64,000 nt of DNA from Paraconiothyrium sp. Pb-2020 (lineage: Eukaryota > Ascomycota > Dothideomycetes > Pleosporales > Didymosphaeriaceae): NCBI GenBank assembly GCA_022419385.1, contig JAJUBI010000005.1, positions 3,720,001 through 3,784,000 on the forward strand. The letters run 5' to 3'. The notes beneath the pieces are model-generated. The model was given only the letters and a program-made list of their open reading frames with translations. It was not told the origin of the DNA and did no database searches. The position numbers were made by a program, and so were the translations under genes. Positions 51,751 to 63,582 of the stretch are shown here, piece after piece. Every line of letters begins with the position of its first letter. Positions within the stretch are counted from its first letter, which is position 1.

Positions 51751-53303
51751 TCATTTCTTTCCTTCTTTCTTCTTCCTGCTCATATTATCCGTCGTCTCGA
51801 GCACATGGCTATAAAACTCAGTGAAGTCGTTCGATAGCCCGTACGGTGCTCGCATACGACGATGGGCAGCCATCATGGAGGCAATCTCAGGGACAGAGGT
51901 CCACCATGGCGGTGTGGGATGTGTGTGAGAAGGTAAGGTGTAGGGAGACGGATAGATGGGAAAGGGAATTGGGGTTTGGGCCTGCGGCTGGAGTGTATTA
52001 GCATCATGATGGCCCAGGGAGACTAAGGCGGTTCAGGGGTACATACCAGAGTAGCTGTAGCTCTGCCGGACGAGGAGGAGCGAGGAAGAGTAGTCGATGC
52101 AGTGAGAGGAGCTGAAGGAGGAGGATGGCTGGCAGATGGAGCTGTTTCCGGTGCTGAGAGCTGTATACGGGGCCTGGTATAGTTGCTTGATGCCGTTTGT
52201 GTCTGTTCCTGGAGTTGATGATCAAAGTTGGAGAGGAAGGCTTCGTCGACTGCTGATAGGGCGGTCGAAGCAGACCGTGGCGCGGTTTCTAGGTAAAGTC
52301 AGTATGGAATGGATTATCGAGTCATGACCATATGATTACCGTTCGTGGGGGGATTTTCTATTCGTGGGTGACCAGGGGCAGTGTCGATGTTCAAGAAAAA
52401 CCGTCGAGCTGAGCGACCCGGGTGGCTTGCGTCTTGCCGAGATTGTGCTTGTGTAGTGGCTAGGTCGTGCTCCTGGGCCTGGTTCGTGGCATTGGATGAG
52501 ATAGTATCATCAGTTGCCAACCTAGGCTCGGTAGATTCGGCATTATCCAGCACCTGGTCCGCTTCAACTATACCCGCATCAGCCGGAGAGTCGTTCTGAT
52601 TGGATGGAACATGACCACGCGTATCGTGGCTGTCCTCGCCATCTTGCTCATACTCGTCAGGATCCTCTTCGCTGTCACTTCCAGTAACCTCGTAGTCCAG
52701 ATCCTCGGAGTAGGCATAATCTTGTCGACTGCGCAAAAGCCGCCGTGGGCGTGGATCTGGAGCATTCTGTGGACCGTCCTGCTGTTCCTGCTGGGCCTGT
52801 GTGCTCTGAACGGTTCCCGTCGATTTGACCTCCGTAGGGCCGCCAGTGGTGACCTGACCCTGTGGTGGCTTCGTGCATGCCACTTCACGTCCACGGCAGT
52901 TGGTACAGTCGCCCTCTCCTTTCGCAGCATCACACCTGTCGAGACCGGCTTCGGCGCACTCATCGCATTTCTCCCAGCACCTATCTTTCATGTGCTTCTG
53001 TTTCCATTGTCAGCAAAGCATCGAAAGTCGAGGTTGGGGTGCGTACTGCTGTAGACCTTCGGTGCGCAGATCGCATGCCGCAGCGGTGACATCGCCACAT
53101 GGATGCGCCTCTATGAGCGACGGCACAGGGAGAGGCCCTACAGTGATCCTGAAGTTTATCAATATCCGAACGATTTGTGTCTTTGTGGTAAAGCATACAT
53201 CGAATGAATGTTTGTTGCTGTATGCCTTGCCGCAGTATTCGCAGGACCATTCACCATCATTGACGTTCGATGCGGCAGATGATTTCCTCGTCTTGCGAGC
53301 CAT
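51751..53303 (-). CDS. Zinc-finger protein with tandem C2HC-like and Zn2Cys6-like motifs
   Basis: Five minus-strand exons: 53303-53199, 53148-53047, 52997-52340, 52288-52047 and 51987-51751, all phases consistent, 447 aa. Splicing yields CEYCGKAYSNKHSFDDHC and CHRCGMRSAHRRSTAKHMKD-RC, two units of C-x2-C-G-x(10-11)-H-x3-C type, followed by CDECAEAGLDRCD and CTNCRGREVAC, a Zn2Cys6-like pattern with longer loops. A nuclear, DNA-binding role is plausible. The middle is Gln/Asp/Ser-rich and acidic (activation-like), and a C-terminal conserved-looking segment reads APYGLSNDFTEFYSHVLETT. Only the combination of five exons gives an unbroken protein; an ATG 20 codons upstream is an alternative start. 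Family not recognised. Confidence 0.7.
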
Positions 53304-55384
53304 ACCCAACGCTTGGCTGACAAGGTACCTTTTTGTGTTCGGTTGCGCTTGATTAGATGTCAAGTGGAATGTGGGAAACGTAGAATTTTCTTGTATGAGC
53401 GGGAGAATCGACTACGTGGGGCTGACGTTCTTGCTCTACGAGACAAAAGCGAACCTATATGTTTTTGGGCTCAGAACAAGCGGACAAAGTTGAGAAATGT
53501 CCATAGCGGCCACTGCGGCTAGGCAGAGACGCTAAGGCCCGCGTGGTGAAAGAGAGGTCTCGTGATCAGTACCATCGCCCGGCAACCAACTTTAGGCATT
53601 AGCTGCGGCACATCTGTACCATAGTCCCATGCCGCTGATAGAGAATGTACAATGTAGCGAGCGCGGGTACTATCGTGCACATGTTTGAACCCCAATCGAG
53701 CACAAGAGGCGCTTTGATTGCACCGCGCGTCCTCGATTTAGCTAACTATCTTTTTCAGCCGTTTATCGTCAGTTTATGTTGGCTGATTGGTTCGTCCTAT
53801 CTGTATGCTCCACTATCGACAGTTGAGGCAGTATGCACTTTGTCTATTTTGAATTTGAGTAGCCTCTGCTCACAACCTCTTGATTCTCAATTTCACACAA
53901 AATTGGGAGTAGAGTATCAATCATGGTTACAAGGCCGATTGCGAGTGTATACGACCGACAACGACTCTCCCAAGGCTAAAATTTGACTGCGAAGTCGAAG
54001 ATTTTTGTGAACGATAACTCGAGGATGTCTCCCGCTCGCGGATTACACATCCGCGATGGGTCGAACTGCTCGCATTGGTGCGTGCCCGCGGCTGCAATAT
54101 TCATCTACTATAGAGAGTATATGTAGCCCTCGGAAGCGTCGCCTAGCTTAGACTGGCTTCCCGATCTTGTAAATAGTGATTCGCCTACCACAGGGCTCAC
54201 TCGGTACTCGACTGATTTTGGCAGTCTCCAAACCTTCCTTCCAGCATCGTCTGTTACGCTATGACCTACTGTCGTGCCTTGAACAATTATCTGGGAGAAC
54301 ATGAACAAACCTTCTCTTATCCATCTTGATAGGGACGTCGTAGAAACGTCAAGTCTGGAGGACCTTATTCAGCAATGGTCATATTAGTCATCTGAGATAC
54401 GGCGTGAGGGATGGAAGAAAGACAACTTGGGTATTCGAATCTCCGCAACCATTCATCACCTTGAAAATCGATATGGCATTCGCCCAATTGTTGAAGGGCT
54501 TGATTACCCTTAAGCAACGATGAACGGACCTGTGGGAGAAACGTACCCCGCACACGAAGCGAAGAGCCCAAGAACAGGAGACCGGACATTCCCTTGTGTC
54601 AATACGCACCGCCCAGCCATACTCCATCCCATTCCGCGCTAAGCCGCTTTTCCCGCCACTAAGCCGCACCCGGTAAGCGCTAAGCCTCATAGAGCGGGGT
54701 ACAGCATTGCTTCAACGCAACACCATTGGTCCTGACACCGCGCATCTTGCTTCTGCTTGCAGGAGGGTGGGTGGACACCTCGGTAGAGGGACGGGGATGG
54801 TACATAAGTAGGCTGATCTCGCCGCTCGTGGGTCTTTTGGTTGATATAGAAGCGTCCGCAAGAACAAGTGCCAAGAGATTTGCACGTGATTTATACGATC
54901 CTGGGCTTGCGGAGCGTGAACAATGTCAAGTCATTCAGATTGTCGTCGAACGAAAGCGTATGACGGTGGAAGGCGAAATGTAGGCCAGCGGATGTGAGTT
55001 TGTCAATTCATTGGTCGTTTTGCGGTCTGACTGACGTTATTAAGTTGCTATGGTGAGGTCGCACAGGTGCCGTTGGAAAGGTCGGCTACGTCGGACATGC
55101 CGGTAGTTCTCTTGATGAAGTCGGAGGTTCGCTTGACCGAATCGGTTTTGCAGGCCCGGAATGCAGACGATGAAGCTGTAAGACTGTATTGGGAAGCACA
55201 GGAAGAAGAGAGGAAAGAAAGGCTCGTGCGAGCCGCCAGAGAACTGGGGTTTGAACTGGCACGACGATGTTATTGAGTGATATAGATGGTGATCGCAACG
55301 ATAAGGAACAAAGTCGATTGGGAAAGGAAACCGCGAATCGATGTTGTAAGGGATTTCTTCTCCCAGATTGCGATAGTTTCAGGC
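53304..55384. other. Long intergenic, no supported gene
   Basis: 2.1 kb. The strand-plus frames at 54726-54983 and 55067-55276 might be exons of one small gene (donor GTATGAC near 54958), but no domain or convincing join was found. The stretch 53600-54000 is AT-rich. A GCTAAGCC word recurs near 54640-54690. The hairpin at 54036-54056 is listed separately. Confidence 0.45.
54036..54056. repeat. Perfect 8-bp hairpin
   Basis: TCGCGGAT (54036-54043), 5-nt loop TACAC, ATCCGCGA (54049-54056). Not followed by a T-run, so not a typical terminator; surrounding sequence does not fold as a tRNA. Confidence 0.6.
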
Positions 55385-56763
55385 TTATTGTATGCGACTG
55401 CGAACAGTCTGCACAATATCCCTCAAGCCATGCAACCGCGCATCTTTCGTTTCGCCCAAATACAGCGACGCCACAGGCCAAGCATGAATACCTCCTGGCT
55501 GTTCGTAGCTATCAACGTCTGTGCCAGTCTTTTTGAGCAACGAAATAAGCGATCGAGTTTCCGGTCCCAGAACCTCTTCAGAACCGTATAGAAAGAACCA
55601 TCCTTTCTCTGGGCTCGCTGCCGTCCACTTCTTAATGTCCTTGCAATTGCCCGGCGACACCAGCGGATCGTCGGCTGGTACCTTGGGTCCAATGTACTGA
55701 CGCCCGTAGAGCTCTAGGCTACCGGCATTAAGAAAATCGCTGGGGGTATTGCGATTGTTCTTCGATATGATGGTTACCCACGGGGAGATCATGACTGCTA
55801 AACCCGGTCGCTGATGGCGCAATTCGGGATGGTCAGTCATGTAGAGCAGGAAACTGAGCATTAATGTGGCTCCGGCGGAATCGCCGCTGACACAGATCCG
55901 GGTGTGGTCCCGCGCGATGGAAAGAACATATTCATAGCCAGCGAGAGTTTCTTGCAGTTGAGTGGGATAGACTGCGTCTGGAACAAGGGTATATTCTAAG
56001 GCGAAGAGAGCTGGATTCCTGTAGCCGGCTTCCTTGAGTAAGGTAATCCACGCGAGAAGGAATTCCATGTAGAAATAACCAGACCCCATAGCGAATCCTC
56101 CGCCTATTTTTTGGGTTAGCCTCACAATGTCGAGGAAAAGAGAATGTATGACTAACCATGACAGTAGTAGACGATGATGTCCGGTTGCTCTTGCCTGTTA
56201 TGAGTGATCCAGATACCTTTCAAGCCAGGCTTTCGGAGTCAGCGATGAATTTGACAAACATAATCATGAATCCTACTCTATTGATCTCATTCCATCGTAA
56301 AGGCGAAGTTACAATTCCATGTCGCAACATGCGAAAGCGCAGGAAAGGTAGAGAAACACCTTTGGAAAAAAAGACTCGTCCTAAAAACGCTGGCATAAAA
56401 GCGAATGCATATCTGACGCATCTGATGACGAAGTCCTGGAATGGGGTCGCGCGTTGCACAAACGGACTGCGTTGCTCATAGCGAGTGAAATATCTTTCTC
56501 CGATGAACTGATAAGGTAGGACGAAGACTTGGAAGGCTGTGAATATCAAAATGCGGAGATGGGATACATGTGATGCACTTACTTAGTGAAGGCAATGCAC
56601 CAATAAGCCATGTCGCTGTGCGGATTAGACCAACATGTATTAGAAGCTGCGGGATCAGGAAAATCAGGAAGACGATGCAGTCTATATAAGAGATTTGGCT
56701 CAGTATCATGGTCGAGATCCCAATGAGAGTGTGGTTACATGCAAGGGGGTTCACACCCACCAT
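55385..56763 (-). CDS. Alpha/beta hydrolase-3 (HSL-like esterase/lipase)
   Basis: Four minus-strand exons, 56763-56583, 56536-56277, 56229-56157 and 56103-55385, encode 410 aa. The second and third joins are set by family sequence: RWNEINR then PGLKGIWITHNRQ, and YYCHG then GGFAMG, which builds the HGGG oxyanion-hole motif across the intron. The nucleophile is in CVSGDSAGATL near residue 245; the acid and His are probably in the SYEQPGGIHAW region. An N-terminal hydrophobic segment (CIVFLIFLIPQLLIHVG) may anchor it in a membrane. Members hydrolyse short or medium acyl esters; substrate unknown. Confidence 0.82.
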
Positions 56764-57125
56764 TCGTCTGGCGATGGCGGCAAGGTGGGTACTTTCCCGT
56801 GATGACGCGCTGAAAGCATGAGTGGCTTAGCGTGCTTTTGCGGACGGGAGCCGGCTGATCACGTGAGCGTGCGGCGGTCGCGCTTTCCTTGGCGACGTAA
56901 GTTTTACAAACCCCTCACTTGTGACAGCAACTGCACCCGCGCCCGCAATCAACACAACCGACACCAAGACCCTCACCTCCGCACGGTCTTTTGCTTATCG
57001 CGCGACCGATGCGGGTTGCTGCGCCAATTGTCTAACCCATTGATTCCGGCCGGCGGATGCGATCGCTTAGACTGTGACTGCAGGTGCTGTAGCCTTGCGC
57101 TCGCTCTGCGCCCCGGAACCTCACC
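56764..57125. promoter_or_regulatory. Divergent promoter
   Basis: 362 bp between the divergent starts of the hydrolase (minus) and the RING-RS gene (plus). The overlapping frame 56818-57228 is not supported. Confidence 0.45.
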
Positions 57126-60100
57126 ATGGCGACCACTGCCGGAGATCCCAAGTTGGCGCCACTCGCCAACGAGCTCAAAGAGCACGCTCTGTACGTCAAT
57201 CACGTGTATATCTACTATAGCACGCTAACAGTCATAGGACGCTCGACCGAGGTGCATTCCCCAAGAGCTTTTTCTGCGCGCTTTGCGACCAGCTCGCTTT
57301 CGATTCATACAAGCTTCTGTGCTGTAATAAGGTCATTTGCTCGTCCTGTATGCACTACCACCCATCGTGCACCAACAAGTGACTAACCCTCTACCCAGGC
57401 CAATCGAAGCTTGAATTCCCTACAACATGCCCTTCGTGCGATCACTCGCCAGTAGAAGCGGACTCATGTCCCCCGAATAAGGCGCTGCGCAACACCATGC
57501 GAGTCTGGCTGCAAAAGCAAAAGAAGAAAGAAGAAGTCAAGGCAGCATCGGAAGCCCCGCCGACACCGGCTGTTGAACCGACACCGGCACCGTCTGAGGC
57601 GCAACCCCCGAACGATTCTTCCGATAAGCCGATCGAAAGCATCGAGAAAGCGCCGCGAACAGAAGATAGTGGTATAGACCAGAGCGCGGCGACAGTGTGG
57701 TTGAGGACACCCCAGCTTCTGCTGCAACACAGCGCGAAGAGGTAAGATTCTGACGGGAACAAGCAGCAGGTAGTAAATGCTGGTAATGATCAGGATTAAC
57801 ATGACAGAGAATCACGGCCGCCCCGGACGATACACAAAAAAAGAAGACCAGGACGGAAAGGTTCCCGAAGATGAGAATGTGAGTGCCTGGCACAGAAGAG
57901 GAAACGCTCAAATCCCGAATGGACCCAGCGCCTGTTTCCGAACAATGCCATGATGAACACCAATGGGTGCCTAATCAGTTTGGCTTCGGCTTTAATGGCC
58001 AAGGGAACTTTGGCATGGGGATGAATAACATGACCAACATGATGACCCCGGTTGGAACAACATGGGTATGACCCCCGTCCCCTCGCAGTATCGTTCACAC
58101 GTTGATCGCCGGTCAGGCTATGGCATGAACAATATGAACGGCATGAACGGCATGTTCGGCTTCGGTGGAACATGGGCATGGGATGAACGACATGTCCATG
58201 AACTATGGTGGCAATTTTGGGAACGGATGGAATGGCATGGGCGGCGCGGCTATGGGTTCAATGGCTACACCAAATGGGTGGATAAATCAATCTGGAGCCT
58301 ATCCGAGTGATGAACCAATACCCCAAGAATCATATATCCCAAATCGTTTCCCAGGCAATGGCCCGGGAAACTTTTCCCAGCAGCAGAACAGGAACGGAAG
58401 TTTCGAAGTGGATATGGTCCAGGTGCCGGTATGCAACAGAACAGCCGCCCAGGAAGTCGGACCGGTCCAAACAACGTACGTCGATTTTCACGCTCGAGTT
58501 TGCCGAAACTACCGAAGGCATCTCAATCTTTCCATCCCCCAAGAACACAACAACTGACAATTCCGTTTTCGAACAGTCTGAAGGCAAGTCCCGCGCGGGA
58601 ACTGCTGAATTTGCCACCGAGGATCAAGGTAAAGATGAGCAAGCTTCTGCGACCACTAAATCCGGTCAAGAAGGTAAGGCGGACACGCCCGCTGCTGAAG
58701 GAGATGGCACAGAACAAGCAGCCGAAGGCGCGGTCACCGAGGATGCCCCAGAGGCAGCAGAAGATGCGAATACAGCAGGACCTGAAGCAAATCAGTCTTC
58801 TGCGCTCAATCAAATTCAGACTGTTGATTCTATGGATATGGAAGACCAGGATGTTGCTCCGAACATGATGGGTGGTAACATGCAATTTGCTCCTCAAATG
58901 ATGAATTCGTCCTACCCGAATCAAATGAACGGAGCGTACAATCACAGCATGGGTAATATGGGCAACATGGGCTACCATAACAACAACTTCGGTCCTCGTG
59001 GCGGCTTCAATAATGCCTATGGTGCAGCAACTGTTCTCACAGGCGAGCCCCGTGGAGTCGGCGTGGCAGGGGCTCCCACAGGACCTCGAGCGATGCGTGA
59101 GGGTCGTCCGAATACCGGATTCTCAAGTCGAGCGAACAACATTCGTTACAATCCACCTCCTGCTGCAACTCCTGCCGCCGAAGCTCCAGCTGGAAGTCGC
59201 AGCCCGCCGCGACGAGTTCGATCGTAAGTTTCAGCTCATGTTAAAGATCGACTTGGAAATGCTGACATCACGTAGCCGATCACCAGTACGGGACGAAAGC
59301 CTCCGTACTAGAGATAGGTCAAGGTCTCGTTCGCGTGCGGACTCTGAAGCTAAAGCTGCAGCCCACGACGAGCAACGCGATCGATCCCTTTCGGCAGATC
59401 CCGAGCGGCAGGACGACCGTGCGCGATCGCGGACACCGCAGGCAGCTCATGATGCTGAATACGAGCATCGAAAAGAGAAACGTCGGCATCGGTCCTCGCG
59501 TTATGAAGACTATGACGAGCGAGACGAACGTGACAAATACGATGATCGTGGCCGCGATGACCGTGATTCGCGGGGCTCGCGGGGCGATCGAACGCGCACT
59601 GCCTCTGCCGATTCCAAGTATCGTAGCCGTCGTGACAAAGACAAGTCCCGCTCTTCTCGGTCACACCGGGATCGAAGTCGGGAGCATAGGCGCCGTCACC
59701 GTTCGCGCTCGCGCTCAGTCGTTGCGGGAGAAGAGGAAGATTATGCCAACGACGATTCTAACTCCCGCCGCAAAGATCGAAGTGATAGAGATAAAGATCG
59801 TGAGAAATACCGCGAACGGTCACGGTCTCGTGATCGTGACCGTAAGGACAGGAAGGACCGGGACTATGAGCGCGACTACGATGACGAGAAGTACCGGTCT
59901 CGCGACAAAGACAAAGAGAGGCGCCGTCGCCGTGACCGCGAAGCCGAAGAAGACGAACGCGAATACGATGACGATAAGCACCGTTCCTCACGCCGGAGCC
60001 GCAAAGAGCGCGACCGTGCTCGTGACCGTGATCGCGATTACGAAAAGGAACCCTCTACTCGTGCAGCCTCACCGCCCGCAAATGCGCCCACCGGCCCTTC

Positions 60101-60695
60101 TGCGGACAACTTCTCCATACGTGGAGCAAGTAGGCCAAAGACTGCGAATGCCATGGGCCCTCCGCAACCGCCTACTGGCCCCCGCGCCCTAATGCCGCCT
60201 AAGGGGCCGGCAGCAGATAGGGACCGCGACCGCCGGCACAGCAGGAAGGGTAGCATGAGTTCCTCCGTCCCTTCGACGTCTACGGAAGCAGCACCGCAAG
60301 ACCATTACGCCGCGGAGCGCGAGAAGAACGCCCGCGCACGCGATATGCTCGAGCGCAATGCTCCTTCCGACCGCCCCGAGTCTCGCTCGCTACATTCTCG
60401 CATATCGTCTTCGCACCAATCCTCCTCGCGGCCAGCATCATCTTCGAAGCGCTCCCGCGACGATTACGACGACGACGAGAGGGAGACTAGGGGCAGTGTG
60501 CCGACAGGCCCGGCGAGTCAGAGTAGCAAGAGAAAGAAGAGCGGGGATGCGGGGGGTACAGATCTGGCGAGTGTGCTGACGAAGGGACTGAGGAAGAAAG
60601 CTGGGGCGGCGAGGAGGGGCGGCGTGAAAAACGAGGGTGATGTGGAGAGGGAGCTGGAGAGGGTGGAGAGGGAAAGGGATGGGAGGAGATGGTAG
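57126..60695 (+). CDS. RING-type zinc finger protein with RS domain (frame broken in 57.7-58.4 kb)
   Basis: Start 57126. Exons that can be fixed: 57126-57190, 57238-57347, 57399 to about 57740, and at the right 58577-59223 and 59276-60695; the last internal introns are 58476-58576 (GTACGT donor) and 59224-59275. The first exons join to a RING-like FFCALCDQLAFDSYKLLCC-NK, VICSSC and TTCPSCDHSPVEADSC. In between, a Met/Asn/Gly-rich part is readable only by changing register repeatedly (for example GQGNFGMGMNNM, GYGMNNMNGMNGMFGFGG, DMSMNYGGNFGNGWNGM), each step consistent with a missing base. The right half is Arg/Ser/Asp-rich with many SR, DR and RDRD dipeptides, as in RS-domain splicing proteins. 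A nuclear role in RNA processing is inferred. Expected size well over 1000 aa. Confidence 0.7.
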
Positions 60696-61276
60696 GTCAC
60701 ATGGCACTTTGGCGATTTTGTCTTTTCCTGCGGATCTGTCAGGTGCAGGTATAAAGGTTCGGAGGTTCACGGTTGGAGTGGAAGTTTACGGTTCGACATT
60801 CGACTCACGGATTGCGGTATCCTGGACGACACGACCACGAGGAACTACTCTCTGCGACAAACGGACCAGGATCGGATCTCCTCTGACAGTCAGGATTAGC
60901 TGGACGATATCAGCTACACAGGTACGTTTTGTGCACATCGACATTGCATTGGCATTGGGCATCGGGCATAAGGCGGCCTTTGCATTTCTTCCGTGACAGG
61001 CAATTCTTGTACTATACCCTTCCGTCACTCAGCACTGCACATAAATCAGGCTGCGTTGGACGGATGTAGCAAAAAATCTTCACATTGAATACTAGAAGTC
61101 AAATCATTCCGGTCAGAGCGTAATTTCAAAAACAGTCCGCTCAATCTTTCATTTATCGTTGACTCCATCATTGGTACGGCAGCTATGAAGTTGCCGCTGA
61201 ATGGTGCTTTTCGTGATTTGGTCCCTGTCCATACTTGTACATCATATCATCAAGTCGGCCGTACACTCTGACCACC
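60696..61276. other. Convergent intergenic
   Basis: 0.58 kb between convergent genes; 3' UTR space, nothing recognised. Confidence 0.5.
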
Positions 61277-62432
61277 TCAACGCCTCGTCCCGTTGACATT
61301 CTTTACCCCCTGCCCCAATTGACTTGCCACACATGTAGCCTCCCTCACCGCCCGTGAGAATGCACCCCTCACGCCGCCCTCCTCTAGTGCTAGCAACCCT
61401 CCAATCGTGCATCCTCCTGGCGTGCTGACCTTATCCCTCAGGATAGCAGGATGCTCGCCGCCCTCCAGCACCAAGCCCGTAGTCCCGCGCATCGTCTGCG
61501 CCGCCATGATTTGCGCTTCCGCACGTGGCAGACCCATCGCTACACCAGCATCGGCAGCGGCTTCAAGGACAAGAGCGAAAAACGCGGGGCCCGAACCGCA
61601 GAGAGCGGTGGAAATGTCCATCAGGGCAGGTGGAAGTGTGACGACGCGCCCGATCGAAGAAAATATGAATTCGACCAGCTTGTGCTGCTCGTGCTTGAGC
61701 GGTGGTGTCGACGTCTGAATCACAGACATGCTTTCGCGGACGAAAGAGGCGGTGTTTGGCATAACGCGCACGACGCGGCACGCATCTGCTGGTGGGCCAT
61801 CAGGGTACAAGAACCCCTCGATCTGCTCCTGCGTCACGCCCGCCAATATAGACACCAAGATCTTTCCCTTCAATGCATCGCGCACGCCCTCCTCGCCTAG
61901 GATGTCCTTGAAGATGTGCGGCTTGCAGGAAAGCAGGATGATATCCCCCTTTTGTATGCCCTCGAGGTTCTTGTTGGTCAGGGTAGTGAGCGAGAAGTTG
62001 TAGTGGCCTAGCGCGGTCTTGACCTTTTCTTCAGCGGGTGCCCAGGCATCGCAGGCGACGAAGTTCTGGAGGTTTGGCGTATCTTTCGGCGAGTCTGAGA
62101 TTGCAGCTTGGGTTTTTGCGGCGGCGAGTGAAGACATGACGCCGCCCATTATGGCGATGCCCATTGTGCCTGGGGATTGTTAGAACGGTGGAAAGGAATG
62201 AGTAGGATTGCATTGAAAGTTGTGGGAAGTTTGACGGAGAGAAGAATAGTAACTGAGAGCTATGGGGCCTCAAATAACAGTACGTATATAATTGTATGTT
62301 ATCCGAACAATCTTTGGGCTCGCAGCCCTTCGTGTGCAACTTTGTGCGGGGTTTCAATTGCGGAGTAAATTGCTACATACCAGAGCCGAGCACGGTCAAT
62401 GTTAGACCTTTAGAGTCCTGAGAAGAAGCCAT
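61277..62432 (-). CDS. PRO3: Pyrroline-5-carboxylate reductase
   Basis: Minus-strand exons 62432-62381 and 62169-61277 (GTATGT donor, CCCCAG acceptor, phase 1, 211-bp intron) encode 314 aa. The splice builds the Rossmann motif VLGSGTMGIAIMGGV. Later motifs: SCKPHIFKDIL, SILAGVTQEQIEGFL, RVVRVMPNTASFV, ALCGSGPAFFALVLEAAADA with GVAMGLPRAEA, and DKVSTPGGCTIGGLLALEEG, the P5CR signature. The enzyme reduces P5C to proline with NAD(P)H, the last step of proline synthesis. No targeting signal is evident. The intron is longer than most here but no extra exon is needed. Confidence 0.95.
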
Positions 62433-62895
62433 GGTGTTTTGGGTATCTTGTTGCAGGTAAAAGTATCGTCTTTGCGAAATGTTGAAAAGAGAGCGCGCAG
62501 TCACGAATGTAAAGCATCCCGCTTTCGGATGGTCCGTGCGCGATGTCATGGGTAGACGCGGTTTATCGGATGTACGACCCCAAGTGGGAACTTCGCACTT
62601 TTGGCAGCTGGCAACGCACGACATCCCCGCAACACACGAGACCCCACGCTAAACCTCGGACCTGCATATGCACCTGGACCCGCGGGACATCCATACTACC
62701 GTACCTTTCTCACAACCCCCCATACTGTACGTGTATATACGACGGTACCCAGGAGACAACAGCCAACCTCTCCACAGCTGGCACGCAACCTTCTTTTAAC
62801 AACCGACTGCCTCGTAGCGCCCTACCTTGTGCCCCGACTGTAGCTGTTCAGAGCTCCTGCGCCTTGCCTCCGACCACCTCCAGCGACCACACAAG
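62433..62895. other. Divergent promoter
   Basis: 0.46 kb shared between P5C reductase (minus) and CTK3 (plus). No specific site claimed. Confidence 0.5.
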
Positions 62896-63582
62896 ATGGA
62901 CCCCTTCGAAGTCCGCATTCGTTTCACCTCTCATCTCACCCACCTCACCGCCTCGCACACCACGCACCAACGCGCCGCCATATTCGCCCTCAAAAACCGT
63001 TCAATGGACGAAGATCTGCATTCGTGCATCCTCGAACAGCTCGAAACATCCTCCCTCAACACGCGCGCAAACATAATGTATTTCATCGAGACGCTCACGA
63101 GTTTAGCGAAACAGGAAGGCGCATTGGAGTTCGTAAGGATGATGCAGAGAGACATATTACGGGTTGTAGACGCGGTGGTCCCAGGGGACGGTAGTGGGGC
63201 TGCGAATGTAAGGGTAGTGAGAAAGGTGCTGGGGGGCTTAGGGGAGAAGGGCGTGTTGATGAAGGATACGGTTGTTGAACTCGAAGATATACTTAAAGAG
63301 CGCGAGCGCGAGGGAGGAGAAGGCAATCTCTTCGTCAACGCTGGAGATGAAGGTACGCCCAAAAGGAATGGCGCGAGGCTGGACAAAAGGCAGATTGAAC
63401 AGCGCATCGAAGAGGACAGGGAGAGGCATAAGCGCGCGAGGGAAAGCATTTGGGCTGTTCCAGGAGAGAACGAAGCTGAGATGGAGAGGTTGTGGGAGGA
63501 GGCGAGTGAGATTGGGGAGGATGACTATCTGGCGGCGAGTGAAGATATGATCGAGAGGAGACAAGCTATTGCCCTCGGCTAG
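62896..63582 (+). CDS. CTK3: CTD kinase subunit gamma (Ctk3)
   Basis: Single exon of 228 aa from ATG 62896 (MDPFEVRIRFTSHL), the conserved family start; an in-frame ATG at 62827 is upstream of it. Residues ~1-130 form a CTD-interacting-domain-like helical bundle (RAAIFALKNRSMDEDLHSCI; LEQLETSSLNTRANIMYFIE). A basic/acidic coiled-coil stretch (KRQIEQRIEEDRERHKRARE) and an acidic end follow. In yeast Ctk3 stabilises Ctk1-Ctk2, which phosphorylates Ser2 of the RNA polymerase II tail during elongation. The complex partners are not in this window. Confidence 0.92.
   Translation: MDPFEVRIRFTSHLTHLTASHTTHQRAAIFALKNRSMDEDLHSCILEQLETSSLNTRANIMYFIETLTSLAKQEGALEFVRMMQRDILRVVDAVVPGDGSGAANVRVVRKVLGGLGEKGVLMKDTVVELEDILKEREREGGEGNLFVNAGDEGTPKRNGARLDKRQIEQRIEEDRERHKRARESIWAVPGENEAEMERLWEEASEIGEDDYLAASEDMIERRQAIALG

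Noticed and set aside
54020..54090. tRNA-like sequence around the 8-bp hairpin
   Set aside because: The stem is too long for an anticodon arm, base 37 is wrong, and no acceptor or T-arm pairing was found.
59335..60192. 285-codon alternative frame over the RS domain
   Set aside because: Artefact of the repetitive Arg/Asp/Ser codons; the other frame gives a proper RS domain and continues to 60695.
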